This document shows, one piece after another, positions 26,501-35,087 of a DNA stretch of 49,203 nt (position 1 is its first letter; each line of letters opens with the position of its first letter). The stretch comes from an uncultured Bulleidia sp. GTDB taxonomy: Bacteria; Bacillota_I; Bacilli_A; Erysipelotrichales; Erysipelotrichaceae. The DNA is taken from the NCBI GenBank assembly GCA_934757945.1, contig CAKVLT010000007.1, positions 1 to 49,203 on the forward strand, read 5' to 3'. A program made the translations under genes and the position numbers. The notes beneath the pieces are model-generated. The model did not search any database. It was not told the DNA's origin and saw only the letters and a list, made by a program, of their open reading frames with translations.

Positions 26501-27583
26501 TTACTCTCCATTTTGCATCCGATTCATCAATAGAGTAGCCTCATACATCAAAACCGGACAAAAATTAATTAGAACAGGGCCAAATTCTGCCATAAAATAC
26601 AGCTCGTATGCTATCACGCTAAAGAAAAGAACTACTTTCCCATTCTTATAGGCATAGCGAGATATCTTAACAAAAAGCCATAAATAAACTATGAATGTTA
26701 ATAAACCATACTGTATGAGTAATCTCAAATATGCATTATCCAACGCTGCTATTGTGAGATCAATCCTCTGGCCAAAAAACCGGATACCATACCGAGTAAA
26801 ATATAAATCCCACGCCCATGGTCTTCCGGACAACACGTTGTTAATTTGATACCATATTGCCGTTCGGCTATGAAATAAAATCGCTATAGCTATCGAAGCA
26901 ATTGCGAAAAACAGAAATAAGTATTGAAAAGCTGATACCACTTTACTTACACGTTTTGCATTTCTAAACAGTACAAGCAATATAATATACATGCCCAAAA
27001 TAATGCCCGCTGTCCGTGCTCTGCAAAAATAATACAAAGCAAGACAAGCAACAGCCTCAACCAATAATACCTTTCCGTTGAGTTGTTCTTCCTTTTGCAG
27101 ATTAAAAGCAACAATTATTGCAAAGACAATTACGGGAACGGTATTGGGATTTTGCATACCAAATTCTAACGCTATTTTTGCTCCTTTATAGTGCAAATCT
27201 ATCACACCAATTAGTGATAGTAATGCTATGATGACAAAAGGTATCGCTAACGACCACTTATAGCCACTCAGCACATCTTTTGATTTTACATCTTGTGTAA
27301 TCGCAAAAAAGAGTACGAGCTTCAGCAATGTAGCACCACCTGAAATCAACATAGCAACTATACCGACACAGATTAGCGTGACAATTTCTAAAATTGTTTT
27401 CCACTTGAATTTTGCCGATGAAACAAAGTGAAAAATGAAAAATAACATCCCGAATAGAGAAAAAAGTAACTCAGCACAATTTCCAAATAGCGTATTATGT
27501 AATTGGCTCATGCTTATTACAAATGAAGAATTCATGCATAATAAGAACGCATTACATGTAAATGATTTTCTGTCAACTACCAT
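26501..27583 (-). CDS. wzy: Wzy-type polysaccharide polymerase
   Basis: About 360 residues with some ten membrane segments and little hydrophilic sequence, apart from a periplasm-facing loop (about residues 240-280, SGRPWAWDLYFTRYGIRFFG) typical of Wzy/O-antigen ligase proteins. It should join repeat units outside the membrane. I choose ATG 27583 (MVVDRKS), with GGGAGA just upstream, over an open extension to 27622 that overlaps the acetyltransferase gene. Wzy proteins are poorly conserved, so the call rests on topology and context. Confidence 0.75.
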   Translation of the reverse strand: MVVDRKSFTCNAFLLCMNSSFVISMSQLHNTLFGNCAELLFSLFGMLFFIFHFVSSAKFKWKTILEIVTLICVGIVAMLISGGATLLKLVLFFAITQDVKSKDVLSGYKWSLAIPFVIIALLSLIGVIDLHYKGAKIALEFGMQNPNTVPVIVFAIIVAFNLQKEEQLNGKVLLVEAVACLALYYFCRARTAGIILGMYIILLVLFRNAKRVSKVVSAFQYLFLFFAIASIAIAILFHSRTAIWYQINNVLSGRPWAWDLYFTRYGIRFFGQRIDLTIAALDNAYLRLLIQYGLLTFIVYLWLFVKISRYAYKNGKVVLFFSVIAYELYFMAEFGPVLINFCPVLMYEATLLMNRMQNGE

Positions 27584-27612
27584 ATTCTCCCTTTTCTCCC
27601 TAAAACAGCTCT

Positions 27613-28079
27613 TTATTTGCAAACTCGTCCTTTATAGTCCTCAAACTTACCAATCACCTTACAGGGAACACCTGCCGCAACAGTTCCATCTGGAATATCT
27701 TTATTCACAAGACTACCAGCTCCGATAATCACATTATTTCCAATGTTCACATCATATAAGATTGTACTGTTCGCACCTACAAAAACATTATCGCCAATCG
27801 AGATTGGTCCTTTACGTTCTTGATATTTCGGATTTTTATCCATGTACCGAAACATCAATGCAGTGATATCGTGATTTACAAAAGTTACTCCGCTCGCAAT
27901 ATGAACATTCTCTCCAAAGCTAATCATGTAAGGCTCTGTTCCAAAATTCCATGGTTGGAGGTAGCAGTGTTCGCCAATCGCTTTGAAGTAATGCTTTCTT
28001 TTCAGGTATTCAGCCCGAGAGTATCCCCCCCCCGAATAAAAATGCGAAATAAAGTTAAATATCTATTGATTCGTCCCAT
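27613..28079 (-). CDS. Hexapeptide-repeat acetyltransferase, frame broken at a G tract (likely phase-variable)
   Basis: ATG 28079 (GGGAGG upstream) opens MGRINRYLTLFRIFIRG, runs into a nine-G tract (28033-28025), and in the present length reads out of frame to an early TGA. The frame that continues after the tract (YSRAEYLKRKHYFKAIGEHC..., then SIGDNVFVGANSTILYDVNIGNNVIIGAGSLV) is a left-handed beta-helix acetyltransferase with the late PDGTVAAGVPCKVIG motif. Ten or seven G residues would join both parts into ~155 residues. It would O- or N-acetylate the glycan. The OFF/ON reading is inference from the tract position. Confidence 0.78.
28025..28033. repeat. Nine-base C/G homopolymer inside the acetyltransferase gene
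   Basis: Nine consecutive C on the plus strand (G on the coding strand), in otherwise AT-rich DNA, exactly at the point where the coding frame changes. Such tracts vary in length by strand slippage and act as translational switches. Confidence 0.85.
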
Positions 28080-28096
28080 ATAATGATACCTCCCGC

Positions 28097-29097
28097 TTAA
28101 TTCTGTAGGTCATACACCTCTGGTGTATAATGAATAACCCTCGTACCACCGTCTTCAAATTCAAACGGAATATACATCAAATCACGCATTGCCCAACGAA
28201 CAGCATCATGATGCTTCGGCTGCACATAGAACACGAGGAATCCTCCGCCACCAGCACCGAGCAGTTTTCCGCCCAGTGCGCCGGCAGCCATGCCTTTTGC
28301 GTACAGTTCATCAATGCTATTGGTCGAAACAGCCGAACCTGTTTGACGTTTCAGTTTCCAAGTGTGATCAAGCATTCTAACAAAATCATCGAGATCTATG
28401 TTTTGGTCCGTCAAAACACGTTCCGCATCATCAACGAGCGCAAGCATTTCCTTAAGTTGAGCAGTCTTATCCTGTTTTCCGCATGCGTTTGCCTTCTGCA
28501 CATCCAATGAAAAACGAGTAAAACCCGTAAAGAACATCATCAAATTTTGATTCAGGTGCTTTTTACGCTCTGGGGAAATAATGATTGGCAGCACCTCGTA
28601 GCCGGATGCATTAAAATTGATACGGTTAAATCTACCAAAAGACGCTGCAATCTGATCTTGCCAGCCACCGGCCTCCTGGCACAGGTTGCGCTCAAGGTAA
28701 ATTGCTTCGTCCGCCAACTTTTTCTTGTCCACATATTTGCCTTTGAGTGCGTAAAATGCGTTCAGCATCCCGACAGCGAAGGAACTGGATGTTCCAAACC
28801 AGAACGAGCCGGAAGATCGGCTTCATATGTAAGACGAATCTCATGCATATCAAGCATTTTCATGGCATTACGAATAGCCGGATGCTGAATGTCATCAATA
28901 TTGGTAACTCGTTCCGTCTTTAAGTACGAAAGCTCTGTAGAATAATCAAAGAAGCGTGGCAGATGACGAACATTGACATAGCAATATTTGTCAAAAGTTG
29001 TCGAAAGAACCGCTCCTCCGTTTTCCTTGAAAAAGTCTTCCATATCTGTTCCACCACCAAAGAAAGACATTCGGAAAGGTGTTTTTGTAATAATCAT
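28097..29097 (-). pseudogene. Second hddA, single-base frameshift in the ATP loop
   Basis: A near-complete second heptose-7-phosphate kinase gene. The first ~107 residues (MIITKTPFRMSFFGGGTDM...) and the last ~220 (...GALGGKLLGAGGGGFLVFY...) are in different frames. Compared with the intact copy's GLGTSSS loop, this copy reads SGLEHPV because one G is missing (near 28794 on the plus strand). Adding it back restores the whole protein of about 333 residues. No other damage is visible, so the loss is recent or a sequencing error. DNA is richer in G+C than the intact hddA. Confidence 0.85.
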
Positions 29098-30165
29098 TTA
29101 CTTTTCCTCCAGCAACTTAACAAACCGTTCCACTGCACCACTCGTTGCATACTTCTTGCTACCATACTGATACGCATCCCGGCTCATTGCATCGTATTGT
29201 TCTGTACTCAGCTTCATGACCTTTTTCAGCATAGTTGCAAACTTTTCATTATCGCCGGCCTCAACAAGATAACCGCTCTTTCCATCATCCACCTGCTCTG
29301 GAATAGCTCCCACGGCAAACGCAATAACAGGTCGGCTATACTTGTAAGCATCAATAATGATGCCAGACTGAGAAGCAGAATTATATGGAACGATTACCCA
29401 GTCACAGTTAACGAATGCTCCTTGCATCTCCACGTCTGTGACGTAGTCGTTATTCAACTTTACATTTTTCTCTTTGGCAAGCTGATCCACAACGTCCTGC
29501 ATCTGTGGGTCAACCCGTCCAATCACATCAAACTTGATATCAGAACACAGGCGAACAATTTCCAAAAGGTTGTCTGCGCCTTTATACGGATTGATTCTTC
29601 CAAAGAAGAGTACTCGACCACTATGTACTGGTGTCGTATATGCCGAGTATCTACGCCACAATTCCAGATACTTTACACGGTCTACGCTGATTCCATAACG
29701 GTCAATCATATTCTGAATATAAGTTTTATTACGCAGCACAATTATGTCTGCAAACTTGACCACAGCCTTATTCATCAAATCAACCATCTTAACCTGACTG
29801 TCTCCCTCATGTGGGATAACCTCATGAATCACCTGATAAGTCTTGGCTTTTCCAGACATCAGCATAATCGGAAGATTCCATGTATGCAGACTTTCAAAAT
29901 AAATCGCATCAAAATGTTCCTTGCGGATACGATGAATAATCGAAACCAACAGTGGGAGATTGAATGTTTTTTTCGTTACGCCAGGCCTCTTCGGGCAGTC
30001 AACCAGCCAAGTATGATCTGATTTCTGAAGTTCTACCTTCGGAGTCTTGATGCAAAGCAAGTAAGCATCCCAGTCACTTCGATTTCTCATTTCTTCGTAC
30101 ATTCCAAACAGCGTATCCTGATGATCCACATTATCTGAGAATGTCACTAGAAGTACTTTTTTCAT
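29098..30165 (-). CDS. GT4-type glycosyltransferase
   Basis: About 355 residues. It opens KKVLLVTFSDNVDHQDTLFGMYEE and carries ARVLFFGRINPYKGADNLLEIV-like sequence (VLFFGRINPYKG), then NCDWVIVPYNSASQSGIIIDAYKYSRPVIAF, a GT4 C-terminal nucleotide-binding block. ATG 30165 has AAAGGA upstream; the frame is open to 30183. Its stop abuts the start of the broken hddA, suggesting that this transferase and the heptose kinase arrived as a unit and that heptose may be its substrate. The latter is inference. Confidence 0.82.
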   Translation of the reverse strand: MKKVLLVTFSDNVDHQDTLFGMYEEMRNRSDWDAYLLCIKTPKVELQKSDHTWLVDCPKRPGVTKKTFNLPLLVSIIHRIRKEHFDAIYFESLHTWNLPIMLMSGKAKTYQVIHEVIPHEGDSQVKMVDLMNKAVVKFADIIVLRNKTYIQNMIDRYGISVDRVKYLELWRRYSAYTTPVHSGRVLFFGRINPYKGADNLLEIVRLCSDIKFDVIGRVDPQMQDVVDQLAKEKNVKLNNDYVTDVEMQGAFVNCDWVIVPYNSASQSGIIIDAYKYSRPVIAFAVGAIPEQVDDGKSGYLVEAGDNEKFATMLKKVMKLSTEQYDAMSRDAYQYGSKKYATSGAVERFVKLLEEK

Positions 30166-30228
30166 CTCGAATTCCTTTCCCACTAAAACAGTCCAGACTC
30201 AATCTCAAAGAGTCTGAGCCGTCCTTTA

Positions 30229-31297
30229 TTATTTTCGAATAACGGTTAGCTTTCTTAGTTTTTCAGCAGCACAAAATATACCTTCTCTTAACGTATCTAT
30301 TATTACTCCAAGTAGAAAAATGACTATTATACCGTACATTAAATAAAAGATGCAATAATTTTTATCGATATATTTGCTCAAATCAAAAACATCTGAGAAC
30401 AGATATTTTATTACTGTCGGATACATATGAATCAAGTACACTCCAAATGTTGCATTCGCAATATAATTAATCCACCTATCATACTTAATCTTCCAACTCA
30501 CTCCCCAAATAAAAAGCCCGATGGAGACCAACATAGAAACCGGTCTAAAATTTCCTCGAATGTAGTAGCAAGAATATGTTGCAGCAGCATTCAATCTCAT
30601 TCCTAGAACGTCCAATACAATAATGCTCAAAACCGCAAGCAAGTATGGAATAATGATTACGCCAACACATTGCTTTTTATAATTCGAATATGTAATTCTC
30701 TTTCTTTTTATATAAACTACAGCTGCATATAGCATCAAAAATGCACAGAAGTTATTTGATCCTAAGTCAACATACGGAATTAATGTTGATACGCTCCAGA
30801 CACCAAACATTACTACAATACATTTTTTTAAGTTGTCATCATCTAATGTTTTCAGACCTTTGTGATAAAAGGGCCACATTAAAAGAAAAACTATGTATGT
30901 TGTTGGATACCACCACAAACCAAATAAAGTTGGAAATATAGACTTCAGCACTAATATTAAGCTTACCCCCCCCCTTATTGAAAATTAAGGAAAGGCAAAG
31001 GAGACTTATACTATAAAACAAAACTATTCGCTCCAATCTGACACAGGAAGAGAATGAATATTTCAGATTGATTGAATCCTCTGCTTTCGAACTTAAAAAC
31101 CACGCTGAAATCAAAAAGAATAAATTATTTCCTATGAAGGCATTGTTTCCAAACACCTGTAAAAGCAACTTGTTGGCAGTTAATCCCACTATCTCGGTAT
31201 CAACATTGAACGCGTTCTTTGATACCAAATGATGAGCCACTATCATCAGCATCGCCACAATCTTTAATAGTTGAAAATTACTTTGTTTCTTTATCAT
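30229..31297 (-). CDS. Acyltransferase_3 membrane protein, frame broken at a G tract (likely phase-variable)
   Basis: ATG 31297 (GGGAG upstream) opens MIKKQSNFQLLKIVAMLMIV followed by AHHL, the N-terminal helix and His of OafA-type acyltransferases. The frame runs through several membrane segments to LIFNKG, then meets a nine-G tract (30974-30966) that sends it to a premature end at 30839. The other frame resumes at once as GVSLILVLKSIFPTLFGLWW and continues through about five more membrane helices to 30229. Eight or eleven G residues would give one ~355-residue protein. It would O-acylate the surface glycan when ON. Confidence 0.8.
30966..30974. repeat. Nine-base C/G homopolymer inside the acyltransferase gene
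   Basis: Nine consecutive C on the plus strand, precisely at the junction between the two frames of the membrane acyltransferase. This is the second tract of identical length in the same locus. Confidence 0.85.
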
Positions 31298-31800
31298 AAT
31301 GTCTCCCTGCCCTTTGCTCATGTTATGGCACCATTTTACACTCATCCATGCCACGGTAGCTCCCCTGCTTTTGCCAGATCCCCCCACACACGAATGAGCA
31401 TCTCCGCGAGCATGAGATTCTCACATCCGCCTTGTTATCTCCAAGACCGAGATGAAATCGCAGGTAATGTTATCATCGCTCAATCCCGAAACCGTTATGT
31501 GATAATCACCACAGTGTCCGTAATATCATCATAGTGCCATTCGGCATAAACCCATGAGCTACGGTTGCATCCATAAAAGTGCTTTTTCGGGGTGGAAAAG
31601 CTCAATTCACCCTCGTTTTGCCTTCGCACACGCACAGGTTCTCGGCATTTTGCACCATTGGAAGTGGAAATTCTGTGTTATCCAAGTCATTTTGCCGACT
31701 TCTCTGCTTAACGCTACTGTAAGAGCTACATTTATACCCGATTCCACTCTGGAATTTCTTCCAATTTTTAGCAGTTCAAAATATACAAAAACTTCTATAT
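31298..31800. other. Intergenic debris, no intact gene
   Basis: About 500 bases between the acyltransferase and the priming transferase. G+C is visibly higher than in the flanks and no frame is convincingly protein-like on either strand. A six-C run occurs at 31380-31385. The stretch probably marks the upstream edge of the imported glycan block. Confidence 0.45.
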
Positions 31801-33159
31801 TTAGTGGTTTTCTCCACTCATCGCAGTAGTCTGCCCTTCTTCTACACCTTCTGTAGATTCAGGCATAAACAGGATCTTTACTGTTGCAAATATAATCTTT
31901 AGGTCTTCTACAATGCTTGGATGAGCAATGTACATAAGATCCATTACTAACTTATCATATGGTGTTGTATTGTACTTACCATATACCTGTGCATAACCAG
32001 TTAAACCTGCTTTAGCTCTTAGTCTTAATGCAAATTCAGGCATTTGTTCACAATACTGTTTTGCTATCTCAGGCCTTTCAGGTCTTGGACCAACAATACT
32101 TAAATCACCCATTAAGATATTGATGAGCTGTGGTAATTCATCTAATCTGCAGGCTCTGATAACTTTACCAACTTTAGTAATACGGTCATCATTTTCACCT
32201 GTAGACAATCTTGCTACACCATCTTTTTCAGCATCTACTCTCATACTTCTGAATTTAAGAATCTTAAATTCTTTACCATCTTTAGTCAGCCTCACCTGTT
32301 TATAGAAAGCAGGTCCGCCATCAGATTTAACACATAACGCTGTAATTAACAGTACAGGACTGAGAATAATTAATGCAATTAAAGATAGTACAATATCCAT
32401 TGTTCTTTTAATGAAAAGATATTCTACAGAAGCCATGTCCCTTTCTACTCTTAACATAGGCAGATGGAACATATGCATATGTCTGGCTCCGGACATTAAC
32501 GTATCTCCGATTCTAGGAATCACAAAGACTTTAATATCTTTCTCCATACAGTATTTTAATATCGTATTTCTGTCATGAGAATGTACACCACTTAAAAATA
32601 CTGTATGAATGTTATCCAACACAGAAATATCTTCCAGACACTCTTCTGTAGTTAATGTGTTTTCCACTTTAAACTTCTTATCTAAACCATAAGAGTCAAT
32701 TAAGCTCTCCAGTCCTTCTCTTGTGTCATAGATAACAATCGTAGAGTTAGGTTTAAATACCTGGAAATACTTCTCATATGCTGCATTAGCCCATGTAACA
32801 GCCATAAATAATTGTCCTATCAAAGCACCTACACCAGGCAAAATATTTGGCATTCTTCTGGATAGTAAACAGATGACTATATAAATGATAAGATCACTCA
32901 TGGCAAATGCCAGAAATGCACTGTACACAAGTTCAGAAATTCTTGAAATGGACACCACAAATGCATCATAAATCTTTGCAAAGATACTATATAGAAATGC
33001 ATACAACAGTATCATTACAATATTACCAGTATTATAGAATGGCTCATGAATACCATTGGCATAGTACAAAAACCAGCACATACCAAATGGAAAAGTAATC
33101 ATAGCTATATTCAACAGTTTCCCAAATTGTAATAATAAGTCATGCTTCAACTTAGACAT
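31801..33159 (-). CDS. Polyprenyl glycosylphosphotransferase (initiating enzyme of the glycan)
   Basis: A 452-residue WbaP/WcaJ-type enzyme: four N-terminal membrane helices, a CoA-binding-like Rossmann middle (TIVIYDTREGLESL...), a fifth hydrophobic segment (IVLSLIALIILSPVLLITAL) and the catalytic domain with KSDGGPAFYKQVR, KILKFRSMRVDAE, RLDELPQLINILMGDLSIVGPRPERPE. It loads the first sugar phosphate onto undecaprenyl phosphate. It is the first gene of the leftward locus and shares codon use with the intact heptose genes at the other end, not with the block between. A structured leader precedes it. Confidence 0.9.
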   Translation of the reverse strand: MSKLKHDLLLQFGKLLNIAMITFPFGMCWFLYYANGIHEPFYNTGNIVMILLYAFLYSIFAKIYDAFVVSISRISELVYSAFLAFAMSDLIIYIVICLLSRRMPNILPGVGALIGQLFMAVTWANAAYEKYFQVFKPNSTIVIYDTREGLESLIDSYGLDKKFKVENTLTTEECLEDISVLDNIHTVFLSGVHSHDRNTILKYCMEKDIKVFVIPRIGDTLMSGARHMHMFHLPMLRVERDMASVEYLFIKRTMDIVLSLIALIILSPVLLITALCVKSDGGPAFYKQVRLTKDGKEFKILKFRSMRVDAEKDGVARLSTGENDDRITKVGKVIRACRLDELPQLINILMGDLSIVGPRPERPEIAKQYCEQMPEFALRLRAKAGLTGYAQVYGKYNTTPYDKLVMDLMYIAHPSIVEDLKIIFATVKILFMPESTEGVEEGQTTAMSGENH

Positions 33160-33186
33160 AAATACCCCCTGTTATCTAAACTATAT

Positions 33187-33329
33187 AAAAAGGAAGGCTT
33201 ATTTTCCTTTTTAGCACTCTATATACTGCTCATAAATCACACTGAAAATATACCTTTTATGTATTTCCTGTTCCCCAGATTTATGAGCTTACACATATAA
33301 AAAAGGATACAAGTTATCCCATATCCTTT
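33187..33329 (-). promoter_or_regulatory. Structured leader of the glycan operon with two terminator-like hairpins
   Basis: On the minus strand, three elements precede the priming transferase. The first is AAAGGATA/TATCCTTT (33329-33302) followed by T residues. The second is an 11-base perfect inverted repeat, GCTCATAAATC (33288-33278) with GATTTATGAGC (33238-33228), enclosing about 39 bases. The third is AAAAAGGAA/TTCCTTTTT (33212-33187), about 27 bases before the ATG. Two intrinsic-terminator shapes around a long hairpin suggest attenuation or processive antitermination, as is known for long polysaccharide operons. I do not recognise a named riboswitch. Confidence 0.5.
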
Positions 33330-33700
33330 ATGACGTATATATGTTACCACAGATTATAGTGTTCAAACCCGATAAAATGCACAAAAAATTACTGCAATGC
33401 AATGTAACCGATTTCAGGTTTTTTGCCTGTTTAAATGTCTGTAAAGTTCTCTTTAAGAGTTCTTAAAAAGATATGTATTGATGAACCTTGCTAATACTTC
33501 TTCTTTACTTATCTACATCGATAATTCTTATAATCTATTATTTTGATTGCCTGTATTACATTAGTTATGTGTATAAAGTACTATTGGCTATTCATATTAC
33601 TTAAGTCTTTTGTTTACTATTCTATATTTGAAAGAACAATGTCTTAAGGCATTGGCTTTTCCATTATGTAATGTCAAAGCCACCTTTGCATTTGTAACTA
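33330..33700. other. Intergenic region, no gene seen
   Basis: 371 AT-rich bases between the glycan leader and the IS200 relic. The promoter of the glycan operon should lie here. I find no protein-like frame and no repeat that I can defend. Confidence 0.45.
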
Positions 33701-34081
33701 TTACCGGTCGTTAACGACCTGTTTATCCTTGTTTGCTTTCCTTATTACTATATCTTTCCCAAACGGATCTTCATATTCTTTCACGCTTAATTTATCTTTT
33801 GCTATATCATCTTTCTCTTGTTCTCGTATATATTTTCGAACCGTTGCTTCATTCAGTCCTATTGTACTTACATAATATCCGTCTGCCCAAAAGTGTCTGT
33901 TCCCATACTTGTATTTCAAGTTGGCATGATATTCAAAAATCATCATTGCTGACTTTCCCTTTAAATATCCCATAAATGAAGACACTGACATCTTTGGAGG
34001 GATAGATACCAATATATGTACATGATCTGCCATCATATGTCCTTCTATGATTTCTACCCCTTTATACTTACACAGCTTCTA
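33701..34081 (-). pseudogene. tnpA: IS200/IS605-type TnpA, N-terminally truncated
   Basis: The frame reads LCKYKGVEIIEGHMMADHVHILVSIPP, so homology begins upstream of any start codon and is cut off by stops at about 34082. The HUH pair (H-V-H) and the catalytic-tyrosine region YYVSTIGLNEATVRKYI are present, so the C-terminal two-thirds of a Y1 transposase survive. About 35-40 N-terminal residues are lost at the junction with the Fic gene's promoter region. No partner tnpB is adjacent. Confidence 0.8.
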
Positions 34082-34124
34082 TTATTCCGATACTCACAAA
34101 AAGCTTATTGCTATTATTCCGATA
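34079..34124. repeat. 14-bp direct repeat in the Fic promoter region
   Basis: CTATTATTCCGATA occurs at 34079-34092 and again at 34111-34124, starts 32 bases apart (about three helix turns). The second copy sits in a small palindrome GCTAT-n7-ATAGC, and a partial third copy (CTATTATCGTAA) starts near 34135, just before the Fic start. This is the expected look of an operator for the gene's own N-terminal DNA-binding domain. Confidence 0.55.
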
Positions 34125-34167
34125 GCAAAATATACTATTATCGTAAGTAAAAAGGTGGTGACTATCC

Positions 34168-35076
34168 ATGGAATATAAATCTGTCGCACAAATAGCGGAA
34201 CAATGGGGTGTTTCCGACCGCAGAGTGCGTATTTTATGCCAGCAGGGTAAGATTAACGGTGTTATACGTAAAGGGCGTGCTTGGTTGATTCCTGCGAACG
34301 CCGAGAAACCAATTGACGGTCGAACGACACGCTATCAGCGGAACGATAGCTCTTATGCGGAACTGTTTGCCGAAATCGATGCGTTAAAAGCAGAACTTGA
34401 TAAACGTCGTCCTCTCTCTCAAGGAGAATTACAGCGTCTCCGTGAGGAATTCCTCATTGAATATACCTACAACTCTAATGCCATCGAAGGGAATACACTG
34501 ACTCTTCAAGAAACTGCTCTGGTTTTAGAAGGTGTCACCATTGATAAGAAGCCCTTGAAAGATCATTTGGAGGCAGTTGGCCATAGAGATGCTTTTCTCT
34601 ATGTACAGGATCTCGTAAAGGATAAAGTTCCGTTTTCTGAAAGTATTATTAAGCAGATTCATACACTGGTACTAATGAACCGACCAGAAGACCGTGGTGT
34701 ATACCGCCGTATTCCGGTAAAAATCATGGGCGCATATCATGTGCCTTCTGATCCAGTCCTTGTTCCGGAACAGATGGAGAATCTAATTACTGAATTTGCC
34801 GGAAATAACAAACTTCATCCCATTGAGCGTGCGGCACTGTTCCATCTTAAATTTGAAGGTATCCATCCATTCGTAGACGGCAATGGTCGAACTGGACGTT
34901 TGATTCTAAATCTCATGCTAATGCAAGCCGGTTATCCTCCAATCAACGTGAAGTATTCAGACAGAAAGCGATATTACGAAGCCTTTGATTCGTATTATCG
35001 AGACAACGATAAATCCATTTTTATTCACCTTATAGGTGAGTTACTCAAAGAACAACTTTCAATTTACCTGCCATAG
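34168..35076 (+). CDS. Fic-domain protein with N-terminal HTH, leading a Gabija-type operon
   Basis: A 302-residue protein. Residues ~1-50 form an excisionase/MerR-like helix-turn-helix (SVAQIAEQWGVSDRRVRILCQQGKI). The Fic core has the complete catalytic motif HPFVDGNGRTGR (H233-R244), and an N-terminal inhibitory helix SNAIEGN (Ser103-Glu107) of the self-inhibited class II type. Fic enzymes usually AMPylate a protein hydroxyl. Its stop is 11 bases before the ATG of the OLD-family nuclease gene, so the three genes form one operon. It may autoregulate the operon through the repeats upstream, act as a second effector, or both. Confidence 0.88.
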   Translation: MEYKSVAQIAEQWGVSDRRVRILCQQGKINGVIRKGRAWLIPANAEKPIDGRTTRYQRNDSSYAELFAEIDALKAELDKRRPLSQGELQRLREEFLIEYTYNSNAIEGNTLTLQETALVLEGVTIDKKPLKDHLEAVGHRDAFLYVQDLVKDKVPFSESIIKQIHTLVLMNRPEDRGVYRRIPVKIMGAYHVPSDPVLVPEQMENLITEFAGNNKLHPIERAALFHLKFEGIHPFVDGNGRTGRLILNLMLMQAGYPPINVKYSDRKRYYEAFDSYYRDNDKSIFIHLIGELLKEQLSIYLP

Positions 35077-35087
35077 AGGAATTGCTT

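Noticed and set aside
28963..30021. A 352-codon open frame on the plus strand
   Set aside because: It is antisense to the GT4 glycosyltransferase and the broken hddA, which have clear family motifs. The plus-strand product is rich in His, Ile and Cys with no domain, typical of a shadow frame.
31380..31385. A third C/G tract (six bases) upstream of the acyltransferase
   Set aside because: It is short and lies before the start supported by a ribosome site, so it does not change a coding frame.
31298..31800. Plus-strand coding region upstream of the acyltransferase
   Set aside because: Open frames of 87-91 codons exist on the plus strand but have no ribosome site or recognisable motif and run into unrelated sequence; treated as debris.
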